A program made the position numbers and the translations under genes. This document shows, one piece after another, positions 54,214 to 63,992 of a stretch of DNA of 64,000 bases. Under the pieces are notes generated by a model. The model was not told the origin of the DNA. It saw only the letters and a list, made by a program, of their open reading frames with translations, and did no database searches. The number at the start of each line of letters is the position of its first letter. Position 1 is the stretch's first letter. Source of the stretch: Leptospira johnsonii (GTDB lineage Bacteria > Spirochaetota > Leptospiria > Leptospirales > Leptospiraceae); contig NZ_BFAY01000002.1 of the NCBI RefSeq assembly GCF_003112675.1, positions 26,040 to 90,039 on the forward strand, read 5' to 3'.

Positions 54214-55475
54214 GGACAAGAATAAGACAAAGAGATCGTGCTCATATTTCCGTTCTCCGGAACGGAAAATGTGAGAGGAGTTCCTACGATCGTATCCGGA
54301 AAACCATCCACATAAGAAGTGTCCGAAAGACAATATAGTTTATGAGTCCCGGGGTTGATGTACTTCAACTTTACCGTTCCGCTTCTTGCAGGTGTTGCTG
54401 CTATCGGAAGTTTTGTGAGGATATTCGTTTCATTCTCTCTGAAAACCGCAAAGTAATGAGTCAGGTTCCCAGAACCGCCCGTGATCGCTAAAGAAGAAGC
54501 ACCACTCGGATAGATCGTTCTGGATCTGGTCAGGATCCCTCCACCTATATCGGATTGGCCTGCATGTTTCGTTTTCCAATCGCTGATAGAGATCAAAGTT
54601 GCTGCAGTACTTCCGTCGGCGGACTTGATGGAGTGAACCATTAAGTTTTCCTTAAGGTTCATTCTTACTTCGAAAATATAAGGTTCGAATCCAGGTTTAA
54701 AATCCATGTCCGCTTCTCCTGCTTGTGCGGAATAGAGAAGTGGGAATACGAGAGGGTAACCTGATTTATCGGTGGCTCCGGCAGGATAAGCGAGCCTTGG
54801 GACTATATTAAATCCATAAACGCCATAGTTATCAAAGAAGGTTACTTTGGTCAGATCCACTCCGGGAGAATTTCCCCAACCAGTTACTAGGGAACGGATA
54901 TAAGTTCCGGTATAATAGTATTGGCTCGCGAGCCCGGAAGCAGTTCCTGAAGTAGGATCGTTAGAAGGATATTCAGCTCCTTCTCCGTTTAAGAACTGGA
55001 TCATTTTGAATTCACCGTTCAGCGATCGGCATGTGTTTGCGTTTAATGTGTAAGGTTGTGTACAATACACTTCTCTGTTCGGGGCAATATTGTCCCAGAA
55101 AGCTTTTGCTGCTGCCACTGTTCTGATCTGAGAAAGATTGTTTAAACCGTCTTGGTATTTGGAAGAAATTCGGATCTCACCTATATCGATATAAATGGGA
55201 AGATTCGCCATCTTAGGAAGAGCGGATAGATCGAAAGTAGGATCTCCGGAAGGATCTTGGTAAACATCCCCGGTCCCATTATTGTATTCTGAAAATTCCA
55301 AAGGACTGTCTGTTGCATAAGTTCCTTTCACAAGAAGTAACATTCTACTATTGAAAAGGGTACTAATTACGGGATTATCAGTGGCGTTTCCTTCCCAATG
55401 TCCTACCTTACAATCGGAAACGAATGCCAGCAAAAAGGAAGAAAGACATAGAAAACGATTCGCTTTGGACATCAT
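54210..55475 (-). CDS. Large surface lipoprotein candidate, Leptospira-type
   Basis: The product has 421 residues. The N-terminus MMSKANRFLCLSSFLLAFVSDC is a signal peptide ending in a Cys with a relaxed lipobox. The body is rich in Gly, Ser, Thr, Asn, Tyr and Pro, with the character of a secreted beta-rich protein: LPIYIDIGEIRISSKYQDG, YYYTGTYIRSLVTGWG and a Cys-containing C-terminus SLSYSCP. No domain recognised. The gene overlaps the barrel-like gene upstream by four bases, so the two probably work together at the outer membrane. Confidence 0.75.
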   Translation of the reverse strand: MMSKANRFLCLSSFLLAFVSDCKVGHWEGNATDNPVISTLFNSRMLLLVKGTYATDSPLEFSEYNNGTGDVYQDPSGDPTFDLSALPKMANLPIYIDIGEIRISSKYQDGLNNLSQIRTVAAAKAFWDNIAPNREVYCTQPYTLNANTCRSLNGEFKMIQFLNGEGAEYPSNDPTSGTASGLASQYYYTGTYIRSLVTGWGNSPGVDLTKVTFFDNYGVYGFNIVPRLAYPAGATDKSGYPLVFPLLYSAQAGEADMDFKPGFEPYIFEVRMNLKENLMVHSIKSADGSTAATLISISDWKTKHAGQSDIGGGILTRSRTIYPSGASSLAITGGSGNLTHYFAVFRENETNILTKLPIAATPARSGTVKLKYINPGTHKLYCLSDTSYVDGFPDTIVGTPLTFSVPENGNMSTISLSYSCP

Positions 55476-56293
55476 AAGAATACGCTCACCATTAAACCGA
55501 AATGGAAAAATTCGGTATCCACTTTATTGTAATAATATGGGTTATTTAACCTGGGATCCACTGTAGGACCTACATAAGGATACTTAGTTTCCGCAGGTGC
55601 ATTTAAATCTGATTCATAAATTTTATTATAATCCAGTCGGATCCCGATCCGGATCTTCTTTCCTGCCACGAAACTCGCCTCAAATCCTGCGTATAAGGTA
55701 TCGTCCCAGCGAGAAGTGTTTGCGGGTCTCGCAACAACGTAGGTTTCTCCGAATCCTGCCTTGACCATAAATGTGATTGGAAGTTCGAAAGGGAGTTTAT
55801 AACAAAGTGCGCTATATACTGGGATCGTGGTAAGAGCTCTTTCCGATCTGGATAAGTAGTTTGAGTAAGAAGCCCCAACTTCCACATAAAAAATCCAAGG
55901 CCAAGGTACTCTGTAGAAGAATCCACCACCAAGGGTAGTGTCCAAATATTTCTGGGCTTCGGAACCGGGAAATGGGTTAGAAGCTCCTACCCAGGCACCG
56001 ATTTCCGGTTTTCGATTATCGTAGAATGTAGGGAGTTCCTCTTCTAATTCTTCGTCATCAGTGCTCTCTTTTTTATCGGAGCGAGTAAGTCCGGAAGAAG
56101 GTAGATTCCCGCCTGCTTGTGCCAGGATCAATTCTCCATTCTTAAAACTGTTCCCAATCTTATTAAAGTCCATGGGAGGAGCAACAGGGTTTCCTCCCAG
56201 ATATTTTACCGTCTTATTATCCAGTTGGTCCGGATAAGAGAAGGCTTGCGCCCAAGGGAAAAGTAAAAATGCGATCGGAAGGAGTTTTTTCAT
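55472..56293 (-). CDS. Outer-membrane beta-barrel candidate
   Basis: The product has 273 residues. A signal peptide ending AQAFS is followed by an acidic linker (KKESTDDEELEEELPTFYD) and then alternating strands from GAWVGASNPFPGSEAQK through RIGIRLDYNKIYESDL to the end, FFHFGLMVSVFL, whose terminal aromatic is typical of outer-membrane proteins. No specific family was recognised. It overlaps both truA upstream and the lipoprotein gene downstream by four bases. Confidence 0.72.
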   Translation of the reverse strand: MKKLLPIAFLLFPWAQAFSYPDQLDNKTVKYLGGNPVAPPMDFNKIGNSFKNGELILAQAGGNLPSSGLTRSDKKESTDDEELEEELPTFYDNRKPEIGAWVGASNPFPGSEAQKYLDTTLGGGFFYRVPWPWIFYVEVGASYSNYLSRSERALTTIPVYSALCYKLPFELPITFMVKAGFGETYVVARPANTSRWDDTLYAGFEASFVAGKKIRIGIRLDYNKIYESDLNAPAETKYPYVGPTVDPRLNNPYYYNKVDTEFFHFGLMVSVFL

Positions 56294-57117
56294 CTGGGAA
56301 CCCCGCCGAATTCTTTCCGGTTTTGGTACATACGATCTATCTCAGGAAAAGAATCGTAGTACGCTTTTAGAAAATACAATCCGTAAGGGGGGAGAGTGAT
56401 CCCTGCTATGGTTCTATCTTTGGAAGAAAGTATTTTCAATATATTCGTCTCTTTGCGCTTCTCTATCGCTATTTCAAAAAGTGTTCCGGTCAGGATCCGG
56501 ACCATATTATGGAGGAAACCGTTTGCCTTGATCCGTAAACGAAGAAGTCCGGGCTCTTCTTCACTTTCTATTAGGCTCGCATCATAAATGACCCGAGTAG
56601 TTGTCCTACGGTTCCGCATCGAAGTGGCTTTTGCCAAGCTCCGAAAGTCATGTTCGCCCTTTAGTAGTTCCAGTTCTTCTCTTAAGCGGGAAACGTCAAT
56701 CCGATGTTGGTACCAAAATGCCCTGTTTTTCCAAACAGGCCTTGGGAACCTTGCGTTCACTAAAAGGTATTCGTATTCTCTTGCAGTACAAGAAAACTGA
56801 GAATTAAAATTCAGAGGAACTTCTATCATCTCATGAATTGCCAGACCCCGGTCGGTGAGTGCATTCATTCCAAGTAGGAACTTCGACAGGTTTGGAATAG
56901 GAGAATCCGTCTTAAAATTTACGATCATTCCCCTGGCATGGACACCTGTATCTGTTCTACCTGCTCCCCAGATCCGAGTCTGTTTTTTCAGAAGGATTTC
57001 CAGTGCCTTCTCTATTTCTTCCTGAACAGTGGGGGATTGTTTCTGGCTTTGGTATCCGAAAAAACATCCACCATCAAATTCAATCAGCAGGGCATAGTTT
57101 CTAGGATCTTCGGTCAT
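56290..57117 (-). CDS. truA: tRNA pseudouridine(38-40) synthase
   Basis: The product has 275 residues. YALLIEFDGGCFFGYQSQ, WGAGRTDTGVHARGM with the catalytic Asp, and NGFLHNMVRILTGTLFEIA are the TruA motifs in order, with DFRSLAKATS between. It converts uridines 38-40 of the tRNA anticodon arm to pseudouridine. It overlaps the following beta-barrel gene by four bases, an arrangement without functional meaning that I can see. Confidence 0.96.
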   Translation of the reverse strand: MTEDPRNYALLIEFDGGCFFGYQSQKQSPTVQEEIEKALEILLKKQTRIWGAGRTDTGVHARGMIVNFKTDSPIPNLSKFLLGMNALTDRGLAIHEMIEVPLNFNSQFSCTAREYEYLLVNARFPRPVWKNRAFWYQHRIDVSRLREELELLKGEHDFRSLAKATSMRNRRTTTRVIYDASLIESEEEPGLLRLRIKANGFLHNMVRILTGTLFEIAIEKRKETNILKILSSKDRTIAGITLPPYGLYFLKAYYDSFPEIDRMYQNRKEFGGVPR

Positions 57118-57172
57118 AGTTTGGAGAGGAAGCAGAATGAAACAAATAGGAGGAAGAAAAGAGAAACGTCTC

Positions 57173-58054
57173 TTATTTTTCTCCGCCCATTTCCTCTATG
57201 ATCTTATTGTATTCGTCATAGAGTTCCTTGGCCATATCGATGATGACGGAAGGTTTGGACTTGGACGCCTTACCCGAACCGTACAATCTGGAAAGAGTTC
57301 TTTTCGCACGGATAAGAAGGTTCAGTTTAGAAGCAGCATCGGATGCTAGCTCTTCCTTGAACTTCATAGTGAGATAAGCGGAAAGATAAATGACTCCGTC
57401 AAATCCCCAGTTTTTGTCCGTATCTGGTCCGAGTAGATAGGAGGCAGCATCCACTGGTTCGGAACCTGACTGCATGATCTCCATTGTATCTGTGTACCAG
57501 CCTGCGGCTTTTTGGTAGAGAAGGTCCCGGATCTTATCGTAACCCATGCCTGGAAACTCGGTGTTTACATCGTCGTAATACCAGGCGCCTCTAACTGCGC
57601 AGACCGCTTTTTTAGGCGTAGGAGCTACTGTGACTTTTCTGGACTGGTAACATTCTATCGCTAAAAGATAAGATGCGGCACCTAAGATCAAATTTCTTTC
57701 TTGGTAAAAATCAGTAGGTCCCATGATGGACTCAATATTTTTGCGTCTTACCTCAGCGGATTCTCTCAGTTTAGCGAGCTCATCCGCATCCAGGCTGGAC
57801 CAGTCCTTGGGAAATGCAGTATAAAGACAACGAGGACAAACGTTTAAAACGTAATCGTTCGGGGAAACCCTACCGAATTTTTTGTTTTTTTCGTATAAGC
57901 GACGTAATTCCTGGGTGAGCTTGCCTGCGATTAGCCTTCCCCCACCTTGGAACATGCTTTCCCTTTGGTGGACCTCGCTACAGATAGGGCAGACCGTATC
58001 TTCCTTGTTCCGAAAAGAGATTTTTTTGCCTTGGGCTAATGCAGTTGCTGTCAT
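57173..58054 (-). CDS. DUF2225 protein with zinc-ribbon cysteines
   Basis: The product has 293 residues from the ATG at 58054; a GTG at 58099 would extend it. Two Cys pairs, CPICSEVH and CPRCLYTAF, lie near the N-terminus and would bind a zinc ion, as in the DUF2225 family. The remainder is helical, with ERNLILGAASYLLAIECYQS, SYLLGPDTDKNWGFDG and a C-terminal helix LLIRAKRTLSRLYGS. It may contain TPR-like helices. Function is unknown. It is divergent from the neighbour at 58189. Confidence 0.85.
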   Translation of the reverse strand: MTATALAQGKKISFRNKEDTVCPICSEVHQRESMFQGGGRLIAGKLTQELRRLYEKNKKFGRVSPNDYVLNVCPRCLYTAFPKDWSSLDADELAKLRESAEVRRKNIESIMGPTDFYQERNLILGAASYLLAIECYQSRKVTVAPTPKKAVCAVRGAWYYDDVNTEFPGMGYDKIRDLLYQKAAGWYTDTMEIMQSGSEPVDAASYLLGPDTDKNWGFDGVIYLSAYLTMKFKEELASDAASKLNLLIRAKRTLSRLYGSGKASKSKPSVIIDMAKELYDEYNKIIEEMGGEK

Positions 58055-58188
58055 ACGAAGAATTTCTGGAAAAATCGAGCTGGAAGCGTCAATTCTCACC
58101 GTATTCTAACCGATAGACTAAGAAGAAAAGCACGATTTTCGGGTTGAACCCGATCTCCGCAGGGAGAAGCTAAGGAAAAGGTCCGCCA

Positions 58189-59298
58189 ATGAAAAAACTT
58201 CTCGTTTTCATGATCGCGATGTTAGTCGCCCCAGTTCTATTACACGGCGAAGCCGTTTCTATGAAATCGTATAAGAAGCGGATAGAGCTCTTAACTTATT
58301 TGAGAGAGATAGAGCCTGTCGTAAAAAATTATCCGGGAGAGGTAAAATCCTCCGGAACCGGTCAAACCCAGGCAGATGGGGAGAGGCTCGCGAAGTATAA
58401 AGAACTAAAAAGATTGTACCAAGAAGGTCTTCTGTATTTCTTCGAAGGGAATTACGTAAATTCTTATCGTAGATTTTTGGAATCTCAACTTGGAATGGAA
58501 CTTCTTCTTGAAGAACTTTCCCAAGCGTATGTGGAAAGAACAGAAGAGATCCTGAAAACAGCGATCGAAAAGAAAAATCCGAACAATCCTACAGATAGAG
58601 CTCTTGTGGATATTTCCGTGGAATACGGAAAAACAAGTTATATCCGTGCGGACATCAAGGAGAATAGAGAAGCTCCTTATACCCGCAGGATGTACAATCC
58701 GAGAGAATTCCATTACGTGGTTAATAAATACACCATCGAAAAAAATATGGAGTTAGGTTATCAATTCTTGGGAGAAGCCAAGGAAGCTAGAAATAACGCA
58801 CTTAAGATAGAAAAACATTTGGAGAAACACCAAAAACTCCAGCCTGAGCATAGAAAACATCGTATCGAAATGTATTTGGGATCGATCAATCTTTGCAGGG
58901 ACGCAAGAGCCAATGCGATGAATATTTTCAAACTCAAGTATCCTTACGATAACTACTATCTGCAAAGATCCGACGCTAAGTCTGAAGAGACTCGTAATGA
59001 GATCGGAGAGATCACTCCTGGAGAAGTTGTTTCTGTAGAGGGAGTCACTTACGACTTCTCTACCAACCCTCTGGTACGTGCAGATAATAGAATGAGCCCT
59101 GTATTCGACAAAAGAATTCCGGACGATTATCGTAGAGACGCAGTGGATATTTTAGGTAGAGTTTATGACGACGAGATCGACAACAAACTGTATCTTCGTT
59201 GGGATGCAGACACTCGCAAAAAACTTCTGGGTGATAAAATCCCGCCTGGAGCACAGAAGAGAAAACAAGCTGCAACTGCAACCCAGCCTAATAAATAA
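58189..59298 (+). CDS. Exported helical protein, Leptospira-type
   Basis: The product has 369 residues. The signal peptide ends in LLHGEAVS. The mature protein is helical and highly charged, including YKELKRLYQEGLLYFFEGNY and NALKIEKHLEKHQKLQPEH, so it may carry TPR-like or coiled-coil repeats. The C-terminal third has fewer helices and ends in a basic, low-complexity tail (QKRKQAATATQPNK). No family was recognised. A terminator follows. Confidence 0.8.
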   Translation: MKKLLVFMIAMLVAPVLLHGEAVSMKSYKKRIELLTYLREIEPVVKNYPGEVKSSGTGQTQADGERLAKYKELKRLYQEGLLYFFEGNYVNSYRRFLESQLGMELLLEELSQAYVERTEEILKTAIEKKNPNNPTDRALVDISVEYGKTSYIRADIKENREAPYTRRMYNPREFHYVVNKYTIEKNMELGYQFLGEAKEARNNALKIEKHLEKHQKLQPEHRKHRIEMYLGSINLCRDARANAMNIFKLKYPYDNYYLQRSDAKSEETRNEIGEITPGEVVSVEGVTYDFSTNPLVRADNRMSPVFDKRIPDDYRRDAVDILGRVYDDEIDNKLYLRWDADTRKKLLGDKIPPGAQKRKQAATATQPNK

Positions 59299-59329
59299 GA
59301 TCTTTCCATTCTTCTGAAAAAATGAAAAG

Positions 59330-59359
59330 GCCTGTTTCCAAAAGGGGACAGGCTTTTTT
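59330..59359 (+). terminator. Intrinsic terminator
   Basis: GCCTGTTTCC-AAAA-GGGGACAGGC (59330-59353) is followed by six T. Two G-U pairs occur in the stem. Confidence 0.93.
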
Positions 59360-59498
59360 ATTTCTGCAAAGTCCATTCTACTTGAAACGAACATTGTAAG
59401 TTATGATCCAAAGAGACTTATTCCATTCGTGTTTCTCCCTTTGACATTTGTTAAGAATTTGCTTTCCTTGTTCAGACTGGTACTAAAGCATAGTTCGC

Positions 59499-60296
59499 AT
59501 GAATCCACTTAAGTTTATGGAAAGCCGTTTGGGTAGGTTTTCCCCGAAGTATCGCAAACTGGTATTACGTACCTATGTCGTAACATTAAGATTGGTACTT
59601 ACGGTAGCGTTTCCATCTATGATCTCGGGGATTTTTTATGCGGTCATAGGCAAAAGGGAAAAACAATATTCTTCTTTCTTAAAAGGTTCTAAAACTTGGG
59701 GAACTGCAGTGATCAAGATGACCAAAACGGATCTGGTCTTAAAAAACGAAATTCAGATCCCGGAAAAAGGTCATATGATCTTCTTGAATCATGTAAACGA
59801 GATCGATTTTCCTTACGACTGTCTGATCGTAAACAAACCGTATCTGGCAAACCAAGTGATTAAAAAAACATTAATCGCTTATTGGTGGATGAAGGCAATG
59901 GGTTCTCAGGTTTTCGAAACTTCCAAGGCAGCTACGATTGCAGTTTCTGTTCGCAATTTATTAAAAGGACTTTCTACTACTTCTTATATAGTATACCCGG
60001 AAGGTCATAATTCTTATTCTGAAATTATCCAGCCAATGCAAAAGGGGATGGTTAAACTCGCTTATGAGAATAAGATCCCTGTTGTGGTAGTACTTAAATC
60101 CGGGATCACCACTTACCAAACGGAACCTATGTTTGCTAAAGTCGGTTACAAATTTATCGGAAGATACGAACCCTGGACTCACGCGAATTGGGAGAGTTTT
60201 AGGGATTTCTTATACGAAACCATGAGCAAGGAAAAAATCGCATTGGATTCCGAGATCGGAACAGTGCGGGAACCTGTCTCTTCTAAATCCAAGTGA
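59499..60296 (+). CDS. 1-acyl-sn-glycerol-3-phosphate acyltransferase-like protein
   Basis: The product has 265 residues. LNHVNEIDFPYD is the NHxxxxD acyltransferase motif I, VYPEGHNSYSE is motif III (EGxxS-like, here EGHNS), and IPVVVVLKSG is motif IV. One hydrophobic segment (LTVAFPSMISGIFYAVIG) lies before motif I. PlsC enzymes acylate lysophosphatidic acid; more distant members use other lipids. Its GTGA overlap with the biotin carboxylase gene couples a lipid acyltransferase to a carboxylase gene. Confidence 0.88.
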   Translation: MNPLKFMESRLGRFSPKYRKLVLRTYVVTLRLVLTVAFPSMISGIFYAVIGKREKQYSSFLKGSKTWGTAVIKMTKTDLVLKNEIQIPEKGHMIFLNHVNEIDFPYDCLIVNKPYLANQVIKKTLIAYWWMKAMGSQVFETSKAATIAVSVRNLLKGLSTTSYIVYPEGHNSYSEIIQPMQKGMVKLAYENKIPVVVVLKSGITTYQTEPMFAKVGYKFIGRYEPWTHANWESFRDFLYETMSKEKIALDSEIGTVREPVSSKSK

Positions 60297-61768
60297 TCAA
60301 AAGACTACTTATCGCAAACAGGGGGGAGATCTCTCTCCGAATTCAAAAGACCTGCAAAAGATTGGGTATTGAGACCGTAGCCGTATATTCGGATGCGGAC
60401 AAGGATGCACCTTTCGTAAAAGCGGCGGACTTTTCCTTTTATCTGGGAGAGTCCGAGCCTTCGAAATCATATTTAGTAATTTCTAATATACTAAAAGCAA
60501 TCTCCGAAACCGGAGCGGATGCGGTTCATCCAGGTTATGGGTTCTTATCCGAGAAGGCTGAATTTGCAAGAGAACTTTCCAAAGCAGGGATTTCCTTTTT
60601 AGGACCTAAGCCTGAAACCGTAGACCTAATGGGAGATAAGATCAGATCTCGCGCAGCCATGGAGAAAGCAGGGGTTCCTGTCGTTCCGGGATACGAGGGA
60701 GAATCTCAAGAACATTCTGTTTTATTAAAAGAAGCGGAGAGGATCGGATTTCCGATCATGATCAAGGCAAGCGCAGGCGGCGGTGGAAAAGGAATGAAAC
60801 GTGTCTTTTCCAAAGAAGAATTTTTGCCTGCTTTAGAATCCGCCCAGAGAGAGGCTGGGAACGCTTTCGGCGATTCTAGAGTCTTTTTAGAAAAGTATAT
60901 TATAAATCCTAGACATATAGAAGTCCAGGTATTCGGGGATTCATCCGGAAAAGTGATCCATCTATTCGAAAGAGAATGTTCTATCCAGAGAAGACACCAG
61001 AAAGTAGTGGAGGAATCTCCCGCACCTAATTTGCCTTCTGAACTGAAACAAAAAATTTGCGAAGTAGCTGTTAAAGCCGCTTCTTCCATCGGTTATCTGG
61101 GGGCAGGAACGGTTGAATTTATTTTGGGAGAAGATGGAGCATTCTACTTTTTGGAAATGAATACAAGGCTACAGGTAGAACATCCTGTTACTGAATCCGT
61201 AACCGGTTTCGATCTGGTAGAATGGCAGATCCGAATCGCAGAGGGTGTGGGTATCGAAAAACTCACAGGAGGAAAATCTCCTTCTCAGAGTGGACATGCG
61301 ATCGAAGTCAGATTGTACGCAGAAGATCCGGAGAATGAGTTCCTACCTTCTATCGGAAAGATAGAACTCGCCAAATTTCCGGAAATCCAGAATCTAAGAG
61401 TGGATTCAGGAGTAGTCACAGGCTCCGAAGTTTCTCTCTATTACGATCCAATGCTAGCTAAGGTGATCGGGATCGGAAAAACCAGAGAAGAAGCCCGCAA
61501 AAATCTGATCGCCGGACTCGAAGAAACGATCGTATTCGGGCCGATCACAAATCTGAATTATCTGAAAGCGATTCTGGAACATTCGGAATTCGTAAAGGGA
61601 AACACAGATACTCATTTTTTAGAAAAACATAAAGTAGTTTGGGAAGAATCCGGAGAAGAAAAAGAAGCAGTCCTCATGAGCGCTTCTTTTCTTGCAAACC
61701 GTACAGTGAAAACTTCCTCCGTATGGGATGCCGTCGGGCCGAACGGAGTTTGGGGAGAAATATCTTGA
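60293..61768 (+). CDS. Acyl-CoA carboxylase biotin carboxylase subunit
   Basis: The product has 491 residues from a GTG start overlapping the PlsC gene. IKRLLIANRGEISLRIQKT, AVHPGYGFLSEKAEFA, MIKASAGGGGKGMKRV (ATP loop), ERECSIQRRHQKVVEESPAP, FLEMNTRLQVEHPVTE and EVRLYAEDPENEFLPS are the biotin carboxylase (AccC) motifs in order. The tail resembles the longer alpha subunits of propionyl-/methylcrotonyl-CoA-type carboxylases. Its partner biotin-carrier gene overlaps its end. No carboxyltransferase (beta) gene is inside the window. Confidence 0.95.
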   Translation: MIKRLLIANRGEISLRIQKTCKRLGIETVAVYSDADKDAPFVKAADFSFYLGESEPSKSYLVISNILKAISETGADAVHPGYGFLSEKAEFARELSKAGISFLGPKPETVDLMGDKIRSRAAMEKAGVPVVPGYEGESQEHSVLLKEAERIGFPIMIKASAGGGGKGMKRVFSKEEFLPALESAQREAGNAFGDSRVFLEKYIINPRHIEVQVFGDSSGKVIHLFERECSIQRRHQKVVEESPAPNLPSELKQKICEVAVKAASSIGYLGAGTVEFILGEDGAFYFLEMNTRLQVEHPVTESVTGFDLVEWQIRIAEGVGIEKLTGGKSPSQSGHAIEVRLYAEDPENEFLPSIGKIELAKFPEIQNLRVDSGVVTGSEVSLYYDPMLAKVIGIGKTREEARKNLIAGLEETIVFGPITNLNYLKAILEHSEFVKGNTDTHFLEKHKVVWEESGEEKEAVLMSASFLANRTVKTSSVWDAVGPNGVWGEIS

Positions 61769-62244
61769 ACCGTTTGTTTCGACTTCAATGGAAAGAAAAA
61801 GAATACGTATTGGATCTGGGAGATTCTTCCTCCAGACTTTTCGGTCCTGAAAAAAAATGGGAGTCCCTTCTTACACATTATTCCTGGAGCCGAGAGGAAG
61901 ACGGTTCTTATTCTTTGCCTGATGGAAGTGTCGCATTACTTAGGAGCGGAAAACTTTTTATCCATACAAAGGGAAAAACATTTCAGTTCGCGATCAAAGG
62001 CAGAGAAACTTCGGATGCTCAGACCGCTTCTTTAGAGATCAAAAGCCCTATGCCAGGAAAGATCATCAAGGTAGAAGTGAAGCCAGGTGATTCCGTTCGA
62101 AAAGGACAAACGCTTGCGGTGGTAGAAGCGATGAAGATGGAACATGCATTGAAGGCTGGAGCAGATGCTAAGGTCCAAGACGTACTCACTCAACCGGGTG
62201 ATATCGTTTCCCAAGACCAATTGCTGATCAAATTAGGCGAATAA
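61765..62244 (+). CDS. Biotin-carrier subunit of acyl-CoA carboxylase
   Basis: The TTG at 61765 gives 159 residues and overlaps the biotin carboxylase stop (TTGA), with GGGGAGAAA upstream; a longer frame from 61639 lies inside the carboxylase. Residues 1-75 form a beta-rich spacer. The C-terminus is a biotinyl domain: IKSPMPGKIIKVEVKPGDS and VVEAMKMEHALKAG, where Lys of AMKM is the biotinylation site. It carries CO2 between the carboxylase and a carboxyltransferase encoded elsewhere. Confidence 0.93.
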   Translation: MNRLFRLQWKEKEYVLDLGDSSSRLFGPEKKWESLLTHYSWSREEDGSYSLPDGSVALLRSGKLFIHTKGKTFQFAIKGRETSDAQTASLEIKSPMPGKIIKVEVKPGDSVRKGQTLAVVEAMKMEHALKAGADAKVQDVLTQPGDIVSQDQLLIKLGE

Positions 62245-62264
62245 TAAATTTCCATAATCTATAT

Positions 62265-62300
62265 TACTGAAATGTTTTCTGATACTGAAACATTTCAGTA
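62265..62300. promoter_or_regulatory. TACTGAAA half-site array, operator candidate
   Basis: TACTGAAA occurs at 62265-62272 and 62283-62290, and its complement TTTCAGTA at 62293-62300. The last two form a perfect 18-bp palindrome with a CA centre, and 62265-62277 also pairs with 62288-62300 as 13-bp arms. It lies 109-144 bp before a TTGACA promoter. It could equally be a hairpin ending the carboxylase transcript, though only a weak A-run follows. Confidence 0.5.
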
Positions 62301-62408
62301 CTGTTAAAAATTAAATTCTTATTTCGAACGATTGATAGAATAATTTTAGAATACGGTTCGTTTCAAATCCCTGACCCTACTTCAAAAGAAAAGGTTCCCG
62401 GAATAAAT

Positions 62409-62436
62409 TTGACATTGGCTTAGACGCTATTATACA
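62409..62436 (+). promoter_or_regulatory. Sigma-70 promoter of the Omp85-like gene
   Basis: TTGACA at 62409-62414 and TATACA at 62431-62436 are separated by 16 bp, close to consensus. The expected start of transcription is about 25 bases before the ATG at 62469. Confidence 0.65.
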
Positions 62437-62468
62437 TTGCGAATTCTATAAAAAAATTCAGGTTACTG

Positions 62469-63992
62469 ATGAAGCATTTCCTCGTTCGCATAGGCTTGAT
62501 CGCTATATTGGCCTTCGTTTATACACAAAATATCTCCGCGGATCCTGGGCTCTTGGATGGTTGTGAAAAACCTCCGGAAAGAACAGATCTACCTTTCTAT
62601 ATCAGTCCTAAAAGACAGCTTTGTAAAAAGGATCTAGAAAAGAAGAAGGAAGGTTGGTTCCCTACTGGACTTCCTCTTTTAAATTCGGATCCGAATACCG
62701 GAATTGGATACGGAATTCGTGTATTCGCATATAATAATGGAAAGAAAGAAGATCCGTTTTTCGAATATACTCCTTATAAATTCAGGATTTACGCTCAGTA
62801 TTTCAATACCACAAAACATCGTCAGTATCAGGATATTGCTTTTGATGCTCCTTATGTATTTGGAACACAATGGCGTTTGAGAGGAGAAGGTGTTTACGAT
62901 GCCAATCCGAATACGTTATTCTTCGGTTTAGGAGAATCTTCTCTCCAAACCTTAAGTTATACAGAGAGGAACCAAGACGGAGGCCAAGTTTTTACTAACG
63001 CAACTTTTGCGGACCAACAAAGAAACCTAGCTTATACTCGACCTGGTGGTCCTGGAGATCCAGTCGATGTTAACGGTTCCGTGTATAACGGATTCCCTGC
63101 GCAGAATGGATTTAGAGTAACAAACTCCCAATACAACCGATACAATTTGATCTCTCCTACTGCAATGTTGAGCGGAGAAAGATCCTACGTGGGAGGAACT
63201 GTCCGACTTGTTGCCGGGATTCGTATGTCCCAAAACATAGTGAAGTCATTTGATGGAACGATTGCAAATGCAAGCGATCCTCTCTTAGGCGATTCTCCTT
63301 ATAGTGCAGGTGGAAGAGCAATTAGCGGTACTACTAAAATTACCGAAGATTATAACTCGGGAAAGATCTTAGGATACCATGGCGGTATGGTAAACACTCT
63401 CCGCTTAGGGGTAGTGTACGATACTAGAGACTTAGAGCCGGATCCAAACCAAGGTGTGTTCTTAGAGGCGACCTACGAAAGATCCGCTAAAACTTTCGGA
63501 TCTAATTTCGATTATTCCAAATATTTCACGCAGGCAAAATTCTTCTGGAGCCCATTCCCAAGAGTTTTCGACAAATTGGTTCTTGCGGGACGAGGTGGTT
63601 TCTCTGTCACGGAAGGTGATGCTCCATTCTTCGAATATAGAAATATGTGGGGAACAGAAGGTGTGATCTCTGGTCTTGGTGGACGTACTACATTAAGAGG
63701 TTATAAACAAGACCGATTCGTGGGACGTGCAATGGGTTGGGGTAATATAGAGCTTCGTTGGAAATTCGCTTCTCTCTCCGTTGCGGGACAACACTTTGCA
63801 TTCAATTTCGTTCCCTTCTTAGACTTCGGACGGATTTGGGACGATGAGCATAAGGTCGGAACCAAGGATTATAAATATTCCCGAGGTATTGGGCTCAGGA
63901 TCGCTTGGAACCAAACTACGATTATCATGTTCGATTATGCAGTTTCGAAAGAAGACAAGCAGTTGTTCGTAAACTTTAACCATGCGTTTTAA
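62469..63992 (+). CDS. Omp85/BamA-family outer-membrane protein
   Basis: The product has 507 residues with a signal peptide ending near NISA. The N-terminal part has [20 protein letters not shown], a family block of surface-antigen proteins with few or no POTRA domains. The C-terminal Bac_surface_Ag region includes [32 protein letters not shown] (the conserved R-G-Y/F lid motif) and a final strand ending FVNFNHAF. Omp85 members insert or transport outer-membrane proteins or lipids, but short forms like this are often phospholipase-linked or of unknown role. It has its own promoter. Confidence 0.88.
   Translation: MKHFLVRIGLIAILAFVYTQNISADPGLLDGCEKPPERTDLPFYISPKRQLCKKDLEKKKEGWFPTGLPLLNSDPNTGIGYGIRVFAYNNGKKEDPFFEYTPYKFRIYAQYFNTTKHRQYQDIAFDAPYVFGTQWRLRGEGVYDANPNTLFFGLGESSLQTLSYTERNQDGGQVFTNATFADQQRNLAYTRPGGPGDPVDVNGSVYNGFPAQNGFRVTNSQYNRYNLISPTAMLSGERSYVGGTVRLVAGIRMSQNIVKSFDGTIANASDPLLGDSPYSAGGRAISGTTKITEDYNSGKILGYHGGMVNTLRLGVVYDTRDLEPDPNQGVFLEATYERSAKTFGSNFDYSKYFTQAKFFWSPFPRVFDKLVLAGRGGFSVTEGDAPFFEYRNMWGTEGVISGLGGRTTLRGYKQDRFVGRAMGWGNIELRWKFASLSVAGQHFAFNFVPFLDFGRIWDDEHKVGTKDYKYSRGIGLRIAWNQTTIIMFDYAVSKEDKQLFVNFNHAF

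Noticed and set aside
61639..61764. N-terminal extension of the biotin-carrier reading frame
   Set aside because: It runs in another frame inside the biotin carboxylase gene; the TTG at 61765 with GGGGAGAAA and a TTGA overlap is a better start.
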